The position numbers and the translations under genes are program-made. A model generated the notes under the pieces. It searched no databases. It was not told where the DNA came from and saw only the letters and a list, made by a program, of their open reading frames with translations. Of a DNA stretch of 19,711 bases, positions 1 to 6,514 are shown piece after piece. The DNA is taken from NCBI GenBank assembly GCA_946623365.1, contig CAMORE010000026.1, forward strand, positions 1-19,711. Direction: 5' to 3'. Each line of letters begins with the position of its first letter. The first letter of the stretch is position 1. The stretch is from an uncultured Acinetobacter sp. GTDB taxonomy: Bacteria; Cyanobacteriota; Vampirovibrionia; Gastranaerophilales; Gastranaerophilaceae.

Positions 1-462
1 AATATCTGCATTTATTTAATCATAAAAAATCACACTCATATAGCTGAACCTGCTGTTATTTCCGTAGGAGGTTTATGTCTCGCACTTTTATTAAATAACC
101 ATAATGCTTTAGAAAAATTGAATACTACCCCAAAAATATTAGAAAAGTTCTATAATAATTTTATTTCATTTGTTTATACAAAAATATCCGATTTATGTAA
201 TTTTATAGAAAAAAATATTTTTACAAACTATAAACTTTTATTATTAATATCAAAAGCTCCTGTTAAAATTACAAATTGGATAGAACAAAACATAATGAAT
301 AAATCTGTAAGCTTTGTTAGTGAGTCAGCAAAAAAACTCTCACAAAAAGATATGGTTTTGCAAAGCGGAAATGTTCAGACGTATAATGCATATGCATTAA
401 TAATAATTACAATAATTACTGTTTTTACAGTTATTGTTTATACTGCTATATTTTGGCAATAA
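1..462 (+). CDS. nuoL: NADH-quinone oxidoreductase subunit L, C-terminal part
   Basis: Only the last 153 codons are in the window; the frame is open from base 1, so the gene begins upstream. NuoL is the distal antiporter-like proton-pumping subunit of the complex I membrane arm. The visible part fits its C-terminus: the end of one membrane segment (ISVGGLCLALLL), a long polar, lysine-rich stretch that would form the lateral amphipathic helix running along the arm, then the family-like 'LQSGNVQTYNAYA' followed by a last hydrophobic helix ending at FWQ. The TTG at 118 is an internal codon, not a start. nuoM follows after 17 bases with a GAGGAA ribosome site, so this is an operon in the usual L-M-N order. 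The call rests on the tail plus the context, as no core motif is visible. Confidence 0.88.
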   Translation, partial: NICIYLIIKNHTHIAEPAVISVGGLCLALLLNNHNALEKLNTTPKILEKFYNNFISFVYTKISDLCNFIEKNIFTNYKLLLLISKAPVKITNWIEQNIMNKSVSFVSESAKKLSQKDMVLQSGNVQTYNAYALIIITIITVFTVIVYTAIFWQ

Positions 463-479
463 GAAAAGAGGAAAAATAA

Positions 480-1964
480 ATGAATATAATATCAATACCG
501 TTTTTAGTTTTTATGCCGTTAGTTATATCAATTCTTTTGATGTCACCGTTATTTACTTCAAATGAAGTAATAGTAAGACGTTTTGCAAAAGGAGTCTTTG
601 GAATTCATTTTATATATACTTTGATATTACTGGCTTTATTTAATCCGACAAATCCTTATACTGCAAATATATCTCTTTTTGGCTTAGATTGGATTCAGTC
701 ACTCGGAATAAAGTTTTCTTTGAAATTGGATACAATATCAATAATATTATCTTCATTAACCTCTTTTATATTCCTGATTGCATCTGTATCAAGCAAATTT
801 AACATAAGAAAAAATCATAAATTTTACTATTCAATGCTTTTATTGCTTGAATGTTCAATTTTAGGTATTTTTACATCAAACGACATGTTTTTATTTTTCC
901 TCTTCTGGGAGCTTGAAATGGTTCCTGCATACTTTTTAATCGGGGGAAAGTGGGGACTTTCAGATAATGAAGTTGAAGCAAAAAATTCAGCAATAAAATT
1001 CATTTTGTTTACGTTTTTTGGCAGTATGTTTATACTTTTAGCCATTTTGCTTTTACACTATTATAACTATTTGTCTAACGGTGTTTTATCGGCTTGTTTT
1101 GCTGATATAACAGATTCTACGATTCCGATGGGAATCCAATTATTTATTGCATTGTGCTTATTAATAGGTTTTGGTGTTAAACTTCCTATTATCCCGCTGC
1201 ATACATGGCTTCCGGATGCACATACCAATGCTCCGACTCCGGTTAGTATGATTCTTGCAGGCATTTTGTTAAAAACAGGAGGATACGGTATATATAGGTT
1301 TAATTATGAAACACTTGCAGCTTCGTTTAAAATTATTGCGCCTTTTTTGGCAGTATTAGCTTTGATAAATATAATTTATACAGCATTTGTAACATATGCA
1401 CAGACTGATATCAAACGTATTGTTGCATATTCAAGTATATCAAATATGGGTTTGGTTCTTTTAGGATTATGTGCAACAAATAAAATAGGGCTTTCAGCTT
1501 CTGTTTTTCATATGGTTTCACATGGTCTTGTTACTTGCGGATTATTTATGATAACGGGAATTGTATATTTACGCTTCAAAGACAGAAATATTAATACTCT
1601 GCAGGGAATCGCTTCTGTAATGCCGAGATTATTCGGTTTTTCTGTATTGATTGTTTTAGCCTCGATAGGAGTTCCGCTGTTTGCACCTTTTGTCAGTGAA
1701 ATTTTAACAATTATTGGAGCAATGAACTCTGACATATCTGTGTTTATAAGAATTTCAGCATTGCTCTCTTTACCGCTTCTGATTTTGAGTTCTTGTTATA
1801 TGCTAAAGTTTTTGCACAAAGGCTTTTATGGCGAGATTAAGGAAGAATATTTAAAAGTTAATGATATTTCTGTCCATGAATTTATTGTATTGGCATCAAT
1901 TCTTGGCGGATTAATTATTTTTGGAATTTTCCCTGATACATTGCTTGGTTTTATTGGAGGTTAG
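480..1964 (+). CDS. nuoM: NADH-quinone oxidoreductase subunit M
   Basis: This is a proton-pumping antiporter-like membrane subunit of complex I, 494 residues, close to the usual length (about 490-510). It is hydrophobic throughout with roughly 14 predicted membrane helices. The key charged residues of the E. coli protein are visible at the same numbers: Glu144 in FWELEMVPAYF, Lys234 in FGVKLPIIPLHTWLPDAH, Lys265 in LLKTGGYG and Glu407 in FVSEILT. The HTWLPDAHTNAPTPVSM signature is intact, so the proton channel should work. The start has GAGGAA a few bases upstream. The gene ends 4 bases before nuoN, and the GGAGG for nuoN lies inside its last codons, implying coupled translation. The identification is secure. 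Confidence 0.97.
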   Translation: MNIISIPFLVFMPLVISILLMSPLFTSNEVIVRRFAKGVFGIHFIYTLILLALFNPTNPYTANISLFGLDWIQSLGIKFSLKLDTISIILSSLTSFIFLIASVSSKFNIRKNHKFYYSMLLLLECSILGIFTSNDMFLFFLFWELEMVPAYFLIGGKWGLSDNEVEAKNSAIKFILFTFFGSMFILLAILLLHYYNYLSNGVLSACFADITDSTIPMGIQLFIALCLLIGFGVKLPIIPLHTWLPDAHTNAPTPVSMILAGILLKTGGYGIYRFNYETLAASFKIIAPFLAVLALINIIYTAFVTYAQTDIKRIVAYSSISNMGLVLLGLCATNKIGLSASVFHMVSHGLVTCGLFMITGIVYLRFKDRNINTLQGIASVMPRLFGFSVLIVLASIGVPLFAPFVSEILTIIGAMNSDISVFIRISALLSLPLLILSSCYMLKFLHKGFYGEIKEEYLKVNDISVHEFIVLASILGGLIIFGIFPDTLLGFIGG

Positions 1965-1968
1965 ATAA

Positions 1969-3402
1969 ATGATTAATGATATTTTTAATATATTATTACC
2001 TCAAGTTATACTGGGAGGATTTATCATAATTCTTTTAATTTTGGGAATGGTATTCTCACCAAGATTATATAAATTCTCAAGATTTGTATCTATTGTCGGA
2101 ATCTCGGCTGCAATAATTTTATTATCTACGGTCCAAGCTGAGCCGCAATACTTTGGGTTTAGACATTCTATAATGTCTGATAGTTATACTTTATTATTCC
2201 ATTTTATAATTCTTGTCTGCGGATTCTTAACGGCATTGCTATCAAAAAATCTTATTAAAACAATAAAAAGACATGCATATACATTCCATGCTATTCTTTT
2301 GACGGCAATTTTAGGTGCATTAAATGTAGTATCTGCAAATGATTTTTTGACATTATTTATTTCTTTAGAGCTTTTAGGATTCAGTACATATTTTCTCATT
2401 GCTTCAGCTCGCGGATATAATTCAAAGGAAGCTTCTTTTAAATATTTGATAACTTCTGCCATCTCAAGCGGAGTATTTTTATTTGGAGTTTCATATTTAT
2501 ACGGAATAACAGGAAGCTTAAATTTTTCTGCAATTTATGAATATATAGCGGAAAATGACACTTCTTTAATATACACTATATCTGCAATAATGATTTTGCT
2601 TGGCTTAATATCCAAACTTGCGATATTCCCTTTTGCAAATTGGATAATAGATGTATATAAAGGTTGTGAAACTTCCGTTTTAGCATTCTTGTCTACAATT
2701 CCAAAATTAGCACTATTCGGCATAATTTGCAGGTTAATGGTATTTCCTCTAAGCAGCAGTTTTGAATTAACATTTGTAATTGCGATTGTATCTTTAATTA
2801 CAGCCCTATGGGCGAATACATACGCAATAAGAGAAAACAACGTAAAAGTTATTTTAGCGTGCTCGTCATCGTCTAACGCTTCATATGCTTTATTAACAGC
2901 AAGTCTTGTTTCTGTATATAATTTATCAACCGTTATTTTTTACTTAATCTGCTACGTTATAATGAATATTGGTGTCTTCGCATATTTAAATATGTATGGA
3001 GATAAAAATTCTTTTGACATAAATGCTTTTAAAGGTTTTTACCACAAAAATCATGGACTTACAGGAGCGTATGTTCTTCTGATTATTGGACTTGCCGGAA
3101 TTCCGATAACATCAGGTTTTATCGCAAAAATATATTTGTTTACCGCAATAGCAAATTCCGGACTTATTTTTGTTCCGTTTTTACTCGGATTATTATTACT
3201 TATGGTAGTTGCGCTATACTATTACCTTAAAATTATTTTACCGTTATTTGAAATATGCGACAAAAATACAGAAATACAGAACCTTACACCCAAATTCTCA
3301 CAAAAATTTGTACTTGTTGTATCTACTGTAATAACAATAATAATAGGAATTTATCCTGAAGTATTAATTGAATTGTGTAAATTCATCGCTTACAATATCT
3401 GA
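1969..3402 (+). CDS. nuoN: NADH-quinone oxidoreductase subunit N (diverged)
   Basis: This is the third antiporter-like subunit of complex I, 477 residues and about 14 hydrophobic helices. Conserved channel residues are present: Glu134 in ISLELLGFSTYFL, Lys216 in LISKLAIFPF, Lys246 in STIPKLALF and a Lys in GFIAKIYLF near the end. The usually strict segment after Lys216, normally of the type PFHxWxPDVYxGAPTPV, here reads PFANWIIDVYKGCETSV, so the His, both Pro of the tract and the Ala-Pro pair are lost. It is last in the operon. The stop lies 6 bases before the stop of the convergent DUF2997 gene, with no hairpin terminator between them. Function as NuoN is well supported by order and residues; the altered loop is odd. 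Confidence 0.93.
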   Translation: MINDIFNILLPQVILGGFIIILLILGMVFSPRLYKFSRFVSIVGISAAIILLSTVQAEPQYFGFRHSIMSDSYTLLFHFIILVCGFLTALLSKNLIKTIKRHAYTFHAILLTAILGALNVVSANDFLTLFISLELLGFSTYFLIASARGYNSKEASFKYLITSAISSGVFLFGVSYLYGITGSLNFSAIYEYIAENDTSLIYTISAIMILLGLISKLAIFPFANWIIDVYKGCETSVLAFLSTIPKLALFGIICRLMVFPLSSSFELTFVIAIVSLITALWANTYAIRENNVKVILACSSSSNASYALLTASLVSVYNLSTVIFYLICYVIMNIGVFAYLNMYGDKNSFDINAFKGFYHKNHGLTGAYVLLIIGLAGIPITSGFIAKIYLFTAIANSGLIFVPFLLGLLLLMVVALYYYLKIILPLFEICDKNTEIQNLTPKFSQKFVLVVSTVITIIIGIYPEVLIELCKFIAYNI

Positions 3403-3408
3403 TAAAAT

Positions 3409-3621
3409 TTAATCCAGCCTTAGTTCGTTTTGTTCACTATTGCTAATTTCCGTTTCAGTTTCGTAATACTCTTGTGATAATTGTGTATCCGTAATTTTTA
3501 CATCTGCCAATTTCTTTAATACTTCTATATAATCAAGACATTTTTTTCCTTTAATACCATGGGTTTCCATTTGAATCTCACCGTTTGGCAATAACTTTAT
3601 TTTTAATTTTTTATCTGACAT
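3409..3621 (-). CDS. DUF2997 family small protein
   Basis: A 70-residue soluble protein. It fits the DUF2997 family pattern as I know it: a beta strand with a 'PNG.I..ET.GIKG..C' core (LLPNGEIQMETHGIKGKKC), a helix, then 'ITDTQLSQEYYE'. The Cys in GKKCLDY and the Gly pair before it look like the conserved centre. The ATG at 3621 is chosen because GAGGAGA sits 4 bases upstream on this strand; a longer reading from a TTG at 3639 has no such site. It follows the DUF1257 gene after 10 bases, so the two form an operon. DUF2997 is commonly a neighbour of DUF1257 (Ycf35) in cyanobacteria and some anaerobes. Its biochemical role is unknown. The acidic C-terminal tail (from about residue 56) is probably disordered. 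Confidence 0.75.
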   Translation of the reverse strand: MSDKKLKIKLLPNGEIQMETHGIKGKKCLDYIEVLKKLADVKITDTQLSQEYYETETEISNSEQNELRLD

Positions 3622-3631
3622 TAGTTCTCCT

Positions 3632-4183
3632 CTAATCAATATTTACGGTTAACACAATAGTATTATCGTCCTGAACTTCTTCATCTTCTATTTGCATATT
3701 GTTCTCTTTAAGTTTTTCTATAATATGCAAATACGCATCTTCTTGAACGTTCATTGCGTATTCTTGATTCAAATCTCCAACTTTTTCTTCAACACTATCA
3801 TTTTCTAAGCAAGTAATTTTTACATTATACGGCTTTTCTGCTGCAGGTTTTTCAAATATCAATTTATAATTATCAACCTCTCCTGAAATTCCGTTTTCCC
3901 ATTCTATAATATTTTTTATTCCATGCTCTTCCAGTGTTTTCATCAAGATATCTCTATCCATAAATGGTGTTTCAAAAGTTTTTTCTATAAAATGTTTTTC
4001 TGTTATTACATGATCTTCCGAACATTTTTCGGATTCATTAAAAATTTCAAGGGTATTTAAATCATTATTATAATTATCAACTACCCTTGATGAATTCGTT
4101 GCCGCTGATGCTGCAGCAGCACTTGCTATCGAGCCTACTACCCACATTAGTGCATACGGAACAGCTATAACCGTACAAGACAT
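3632..4183 (-). CDS. DUF1257 (Ycf35-like) protein with hydrophobic N-terminus
   Basis: A 183-residue protein. Two blocks match the Ycf35/DUF1257 pattern: ETPFMDRDILMKTLEEHGI (about 71-89), the usual 'F.D...L..AL...G' opening, and a C-terminal block (about 138-180) with NQEYA, then a helix, then VQDDNTIVLTV, corresponding to the family's 'NQRYAY...DGT..L' end. Between them are beta strands (GEVDNYKLIF, YNVKITCLE). The first 30 residues are unusual: a hydrophobic, alanine-rich stretch (IAVPYALMWVVGSIASAAAASAA) that could be a membrane anchor or a buried helix; no signal cleavage site is obvious. The start is supported by AAGGAGAG upstream. It heads an operon with the DUF2997 gene. Function is unknown; in this window the likely partners are the AAA and radical-SAM genes at 14.3-16.6 kb. 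Confidence 0.72.
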   Translation of the reverse strand: MSCTVIAVPYALMWVVGSIASAAAASAATNSSRVVDNYNNDLNTLEIFNESEKCSEDHVITEKHFIEKTFETPFMDRDILMKTLEEHGIKNIIEWENGISGEVDNYKLIFEKPAAEKPYNVKITCLENDSVEEKVGDLNQEYAMNVQEDAYLHIIEKLKENNMQIEDEEVQDDNTIVLTVNID

Positions 4184-4225
4184 CTAATTCTCTCCTTAAA
4201 TTTTAAATAGAGTGTTTATAGGTTT

Positions 4226-4254
4226 ATTCTACAATATTTTAAGATTTGAGTCTA
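4226..4254 (-). promoter_or_regulatory. Candidate promoter for the DUF1257-DUF2997 operon
   Basis: Read on the minus strand there is TAGACT (4249-4254), a 17-base spacer and TAGAAT (4226-4231). Both hexamers are close to the sigma-70 consensus. The expected start at about 4219 would give a leader of about 35 bases carrying the AAGGAGAG ribosome site. Found by eye only. Confidence 0.4.
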
Positions 4255-4520
4255 TAGTAACCACTCAACAAAATTGATTATGTGTAAAAATTTATATATT
4301 TCTGTATTATCAAACAAATTAATGATTTGCTCGCAATTGTACATGTCAAACAATAAGTTACATAAATGCAACAAATAACATATTCTGCTACATAACTTAT
4401 GTACATCTTTTCCTCTCTTTGCAACAATTAATTTTTTTGTATTGATTTCCTCTCTTACTTAGCTATCGCGTTACTGCTTATTTTTAGAAAACAAACTCTA
4501 AATTACTTAAAAGATTAAGT

Positions 4521-4531
4521 TTTGTAACAAA
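4521..4531. promoter_or_regulatory. TTTGTAACAAA palindrome, copy 1
   Basis: This near-perfect 11-base palindrome is one of three copies of TTTGTWACAAA in the window; all three are intergenic. This copy lies about 20-60 bases upstream of a possible rightward promoter that would feed into the terminator at 4637. It could be a transcription-factor site; the regulator is unknown. Confidence 0.35.
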
Positions 4532-4636
4532 AATAATGTTGTTTGAAATTTACTTTTAAAAAAATACTTTATTAATATATAAGAGAGCAATCAAGACATT
4601 AACTAAAGTTAGAGAAAGAAGAGAATTAAAGAAAAA

Positions 4637-4663
4637 ACTTCCCCCAAAAGGGGAAGTCTTTTT
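4637..4663. terminator. Rho-independent terminator, probably bidirectional
   Basis: The hairpin ACTTCCCC / GGGGAAGT has 8 base pairs and a 5-base loop (CAAAA). It is followed by TCTTTTT on the plus strand and by TTTTTT on the minus strand. It lies 13-39 bases past the aroQ stop on the minus strand, so it most likely ends aroQ. It would equally end any plus-strand transcript coming from the gap. Confidence 0.8.
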
Positions 4664-4675
4664 AAGAAACAAAAT

Positions 4676-5107
4676 TTATTTTAAAAGTCTGACAATACCC
4701 TCTAAAGCAAGTAAATAACTTTGTTCTTTGAAACCCACAACCTGAGCTATACAAACACCTGAAATAAGTGATGTATGACGAAACTCTTCTCTTGCATGGA
4801 TGTTTGTCATATGAATTTCTACTGTAGGAATTTGAACAGCTGCAATCGCATCACGAATAACGACACTTGTATGAGTATATCCTCCTGCATTAATAAGAAT
4901 ACCGTCGTATATTCCTTTTGCCGATTGTATTTTGTCAACAATCTCTCCTTCATGATTTGATTGCCATACGTCAACTTCCACACCAAGCTCACAACCTTTG
5001 GAAATAACTGCATCTTCTATGTCTGATAAAGAAGTCTGTCCGTATTTTTCAGGTTCTCTTGTTCCCAACATATTAAGGTTTGCACCATTTATTAATAAAA
5101 TTTTCAT
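4676..5107 (-). CDS. aroQ: 3-dehydroquinate dehydratase, type II
   Basis: This enzyme converts 3-dehydroquinate to 3-dehydroshikimate in the shikimate pathway (aromatic amino acids, folate), in the cytoplasm as a dodecamer. It has 143 residues, the normal length. All family signatures are visible: NGANLNMLGTREPEKYG with the active-site Arg17 and catalytic Tyr22, SNHEGE (50-54), INAGGYTHTSVVIRDA with the substrate-binding Asn72, and EIHMTNIHAREEFRHTS with the catalytic His at 99 and Arg110. AGGAG lies 7 bases upstream of the ATG. It appears monocistronic: the upstream neighbour is divergent and a hairpin terminator follows the stop. The identification is secure. Confidence 0.97.
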   Translation of the reverse strand: MKILLINGANLNMLGTREPEKYGQTSLSDIEDAVISKGCELGVEVDVWQSNHEGEIVDKIQSAKGIYDGILINAGGYTHTSVVIRDAIAAVQIPTVEIHMTNIHAREEFRHTSLISGVCIAQVVGFKEQSYLLALEGIVRLLK

Positions 5108-5248
5108 ATTTAATCTCCTAAAAATATTAATTCAAAATTATTAAGTAAATCACATACATAAAATTATGAAAAGAAGCTTTTATAATAATATTTTGAGGTT
5201 AACCCTAACTACAACATTTATTACTTTTGCCCCTTTACTATAACCCCC

Positions 5249-5277
5249 TTTACCGTCGTTACGGTTTATTATACAAT
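5249..5277 (+). promoter_or_regulatory. Candidate promoter with palindrome in the spacer, for the repeat protein-folE2 operon
   Basis: TTTACC (5249-5254) and TACAAT (5272-5277) are 17 bases apart. Between and overlapping them is the inverted repeat ACCGT-CGTT-ACGGT (5252-5265), placed as a repressor operator would be. The predicted transcript would start near 5284 with the ribosome site GAGAGGAAG just before the ATG at 5303. Seen by eye, not tested. Confidence 0.4.
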
Positions 5278-5302
5278 AGAAAAAGAATGAGAGGAAGATA
5301 TT

Positions 5303-5629
5303 ATGATTAACAAACGCTGGTATGATTCAGATCCTATTTTAAAAGAAGCATTAGAATTACTAAGACTTTCTCCGGAAAATACTCAAAATGAAGCCGCAGA
5401 ATTTATGTTAAAACTGCAAGAGCAAGTTGCCGGAGAAGTTATAGAACACGTATATGACATTATAAATACATATCAAGGAAAAGGTAATCGTTGGTATGAT
5501 AACGACCCGATGATGTTAAAGGGTGTCGAACTTCTACGCAATGCTCCTGCCGGCATTCAAAGAGTTGCTGCATTGAAACTTCTTCTTGCTTTAGAACAAA
5601 AATCTTTTGAAGGAGTTGAACTCACTTAA
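5303..5629 (+). CDS. Small protein with two RWYD-type repeats
   Basis: A 108-residue soluble protein with no family I can name firmly. It is an internal duplication with a period of 58 residues: residues 5-48 begin RWYDSDPILKEALELLRLSP and residues 63-106 begin RWYDNDPMMLKGVELLRNAP. They share RWYD.DP, ELLR..P, Q..AA, an L.LEQ-like end and a closing VE. Each unit looks like a short helical pair. I recall similar 'RWYD.DP.....V.LL' small proteins in other anaerobes, without known function. The ribosome site GAGAGGAAG precedes the ATG. Its TAA overlaps the folE2 ATG by one base (TAATG), so the two are translationally coupled and may be functionally linked. No signal peptide, membrane helix or metal motif is visible. 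Confidence 0.8.
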   Translation: MINKRWYDSDPILKEALELLRLSPENTQNEAAEFMLKLQEQVAGEVIEHVYDIINTYQGKGNRWYDNDPMMLKGVELLRNAPAGIQRVAALKLLLALEQKSFEGVELT

Positions 5630-6420
5630 TGAAAGATGTTCAAAATCAACACGATACTCGCGGCGTAGAAATTCAAAAAGTAGGTATAAAAGGATTAGAA
5701 CTGCCTATAACTGTTCAGCGAAAAGACGCAGAAGATATTACAATATATTCTGTTGCAACGGTTGGCGTTTCTTTGCCTGCCGAATACAAAGGAACTCATA
5801 TGTCACGATTTGTTGAGGTCTTAAACGAATGGAGCCAAAAACATCTCTTGGGAATTGATGTTAAAGGATGTTTGGAAGCTGTTGTTCAAAAACTTAGAGC
5901 AAAAAGCGGATATTTGAAATTCGATTTTAAATATTTTATAGACAAGCAATCTCCAATTACAAAAGTATCAGCTCCAATGTGTTATGATTGTTTTTTTGAA
6001 GGATTATTGGATAATTATAATGAAGAGGATGAAGAATACAGATTTTATCTTGGAGTAAAAGTACCGGTTACAACGCTTTGTCCATGCTCTAAGGAAATTT
6101 CCGATTACGGTGCACATAATCAAAGAGCTATTGTGTCTGTCAAAATTACATATCCGGAATATGAGCACATTTGGTTGGAAGATTTAATTGATGATATCGA
6201 AAAATGTGCATCTTCGGAATTATATCCGCTGTTAAAAAGAGAAGACGAAAAATATGTAACAGAACATGCATATGAAAATCCAAAATTTGTAGAAGATGTT
6301 TTAAGGGATGTAGTTATATTATTAAGACAAAATGATGTTATTGATTCATTTGAAGTTGAATGCGAGTCATTAGAGAGCATTCATAACCACTCAGCGTGGG
6401 CATATCAGCAAGAAGGATAG
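5629..6420 (+). CDS. folE2: GTP cyclohydrolase IB (FolE2 type)
   Basis: This enzyme converts GTP to 7,8-dihydroneopterin triphosphate, the first step of folate (and often queuosine) synthesis, in the cytoplasm. It belongs to the COG1469 type, which replaces FolE and can use metals other than zinc. It has 263 residues. Signatures: GTHMSRF (55-61), SAPMCYDCFFEG, and VPVTTLCPCSKEIS followed by YGAHNQR (about 146-166), with the active-site Cys151, Cys153 and His163. The C-terminal HNHSAWAY also fits. The ATG overlaps the stop of the preceding repeat protein. There is no separate ribosome site of note, consistent with coupling. typA follows 94 bases later from its own promoter. The identification is secure. 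Confidence 0.95.
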   Translation: MKDVQNQHDTRGVEIQKVGIKGLELPITVQRKDAEDITIYSVATVGVSLPAEYKGTHMSRFVEVLNEWSQKHLLGIDVKGCLEAVVQKLRAKSGYLKFDFKYFIDKQSPITKVSAPMCYDCFFEGLLDNYNEEDEEYRFYLGVKVPVTTLCPCSKEISDYGAHNQRAIVSVKITYPEYEHIWLEDLIDDIEKCASSELYPLLKREDEKYVTEHAYENPKFVEDVLRDVVILLRQNDVIDSFEVECESLESIHNHSAWAYQQEG

Positions 6421-6451
6421 GGATATAAAAACCTACAAAAACTATCAAATG

Positions 6452-6479
6452 TTGAAAATAAAAGTTTAGCAAATACAAT
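6452..6479 (+). promoter_or_regulatory. Candidate typA promoter
   Basis: TTGAAA (6452-6457), a 16-base spacer and TACAAT (6474-6479) give a good sigma-70 match. Transcription would start near 6486, leaving a leader of about 29 bases. The small inverted repeat AGTGT / ACACT (6483-6499) lies at the start of that leader. Confidence 0.5.
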
Positions 6480-6514
6480 ATAAGTGTATAAATAACACTA
6501 GATTGGAAAATAAA

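Larger units (their letters stand above)
4184..4675. other. 492-base gap without a convincing gene
   Basis: This gap separates two genes of the same direction (aroQ ends at 4676, the DUF1257 gene starts at 4183). It holds the DUF1257 promoter (4226-4254), an 8-base inverted repeat (ATAAGTTA / TAACTTAT, around 4350-4400), the palindrome TTTGTAACAAA (4521-4531), a possible rightward promoter (TTTACT 4549-4554, TAATAT 4573-4578), and a hairpin terminator at 4637-4663. The only ORFs are short and lack ribosome sites. A short plus-strand RNA of about 75 bases ending at the terminator is possible but unproven. I recognise no tmRNA, 6S RNA or riboswitch. Confidence 0.6.

Noticed and set aside
118..462. 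Stand-alone 114-residue gene starting at a TTG
   Set aside because: The frame is open from base 1 and the upstream residues continue the NuoL pattern, so the TTG is an internal codon.
3622..3639. Earlier TTG start for the DUF2997 gene
   Set aside because: The GAGGAGA ribosome site lies inside this extension and is correctly spaced for the ATG at 3621.
4280..4378. 32-codon ORF in the gap before aroQ
   Set aside because: No Shine-Dalgarno site, no pattern, and expected by chance in AT-rich sequence.
6503..6514. Earlier TTG start for typA
   Set aside because: TypA homologues begin directly before the first G-domain strand, as the ATG at 6515 gives; the TTG adds only MENK.
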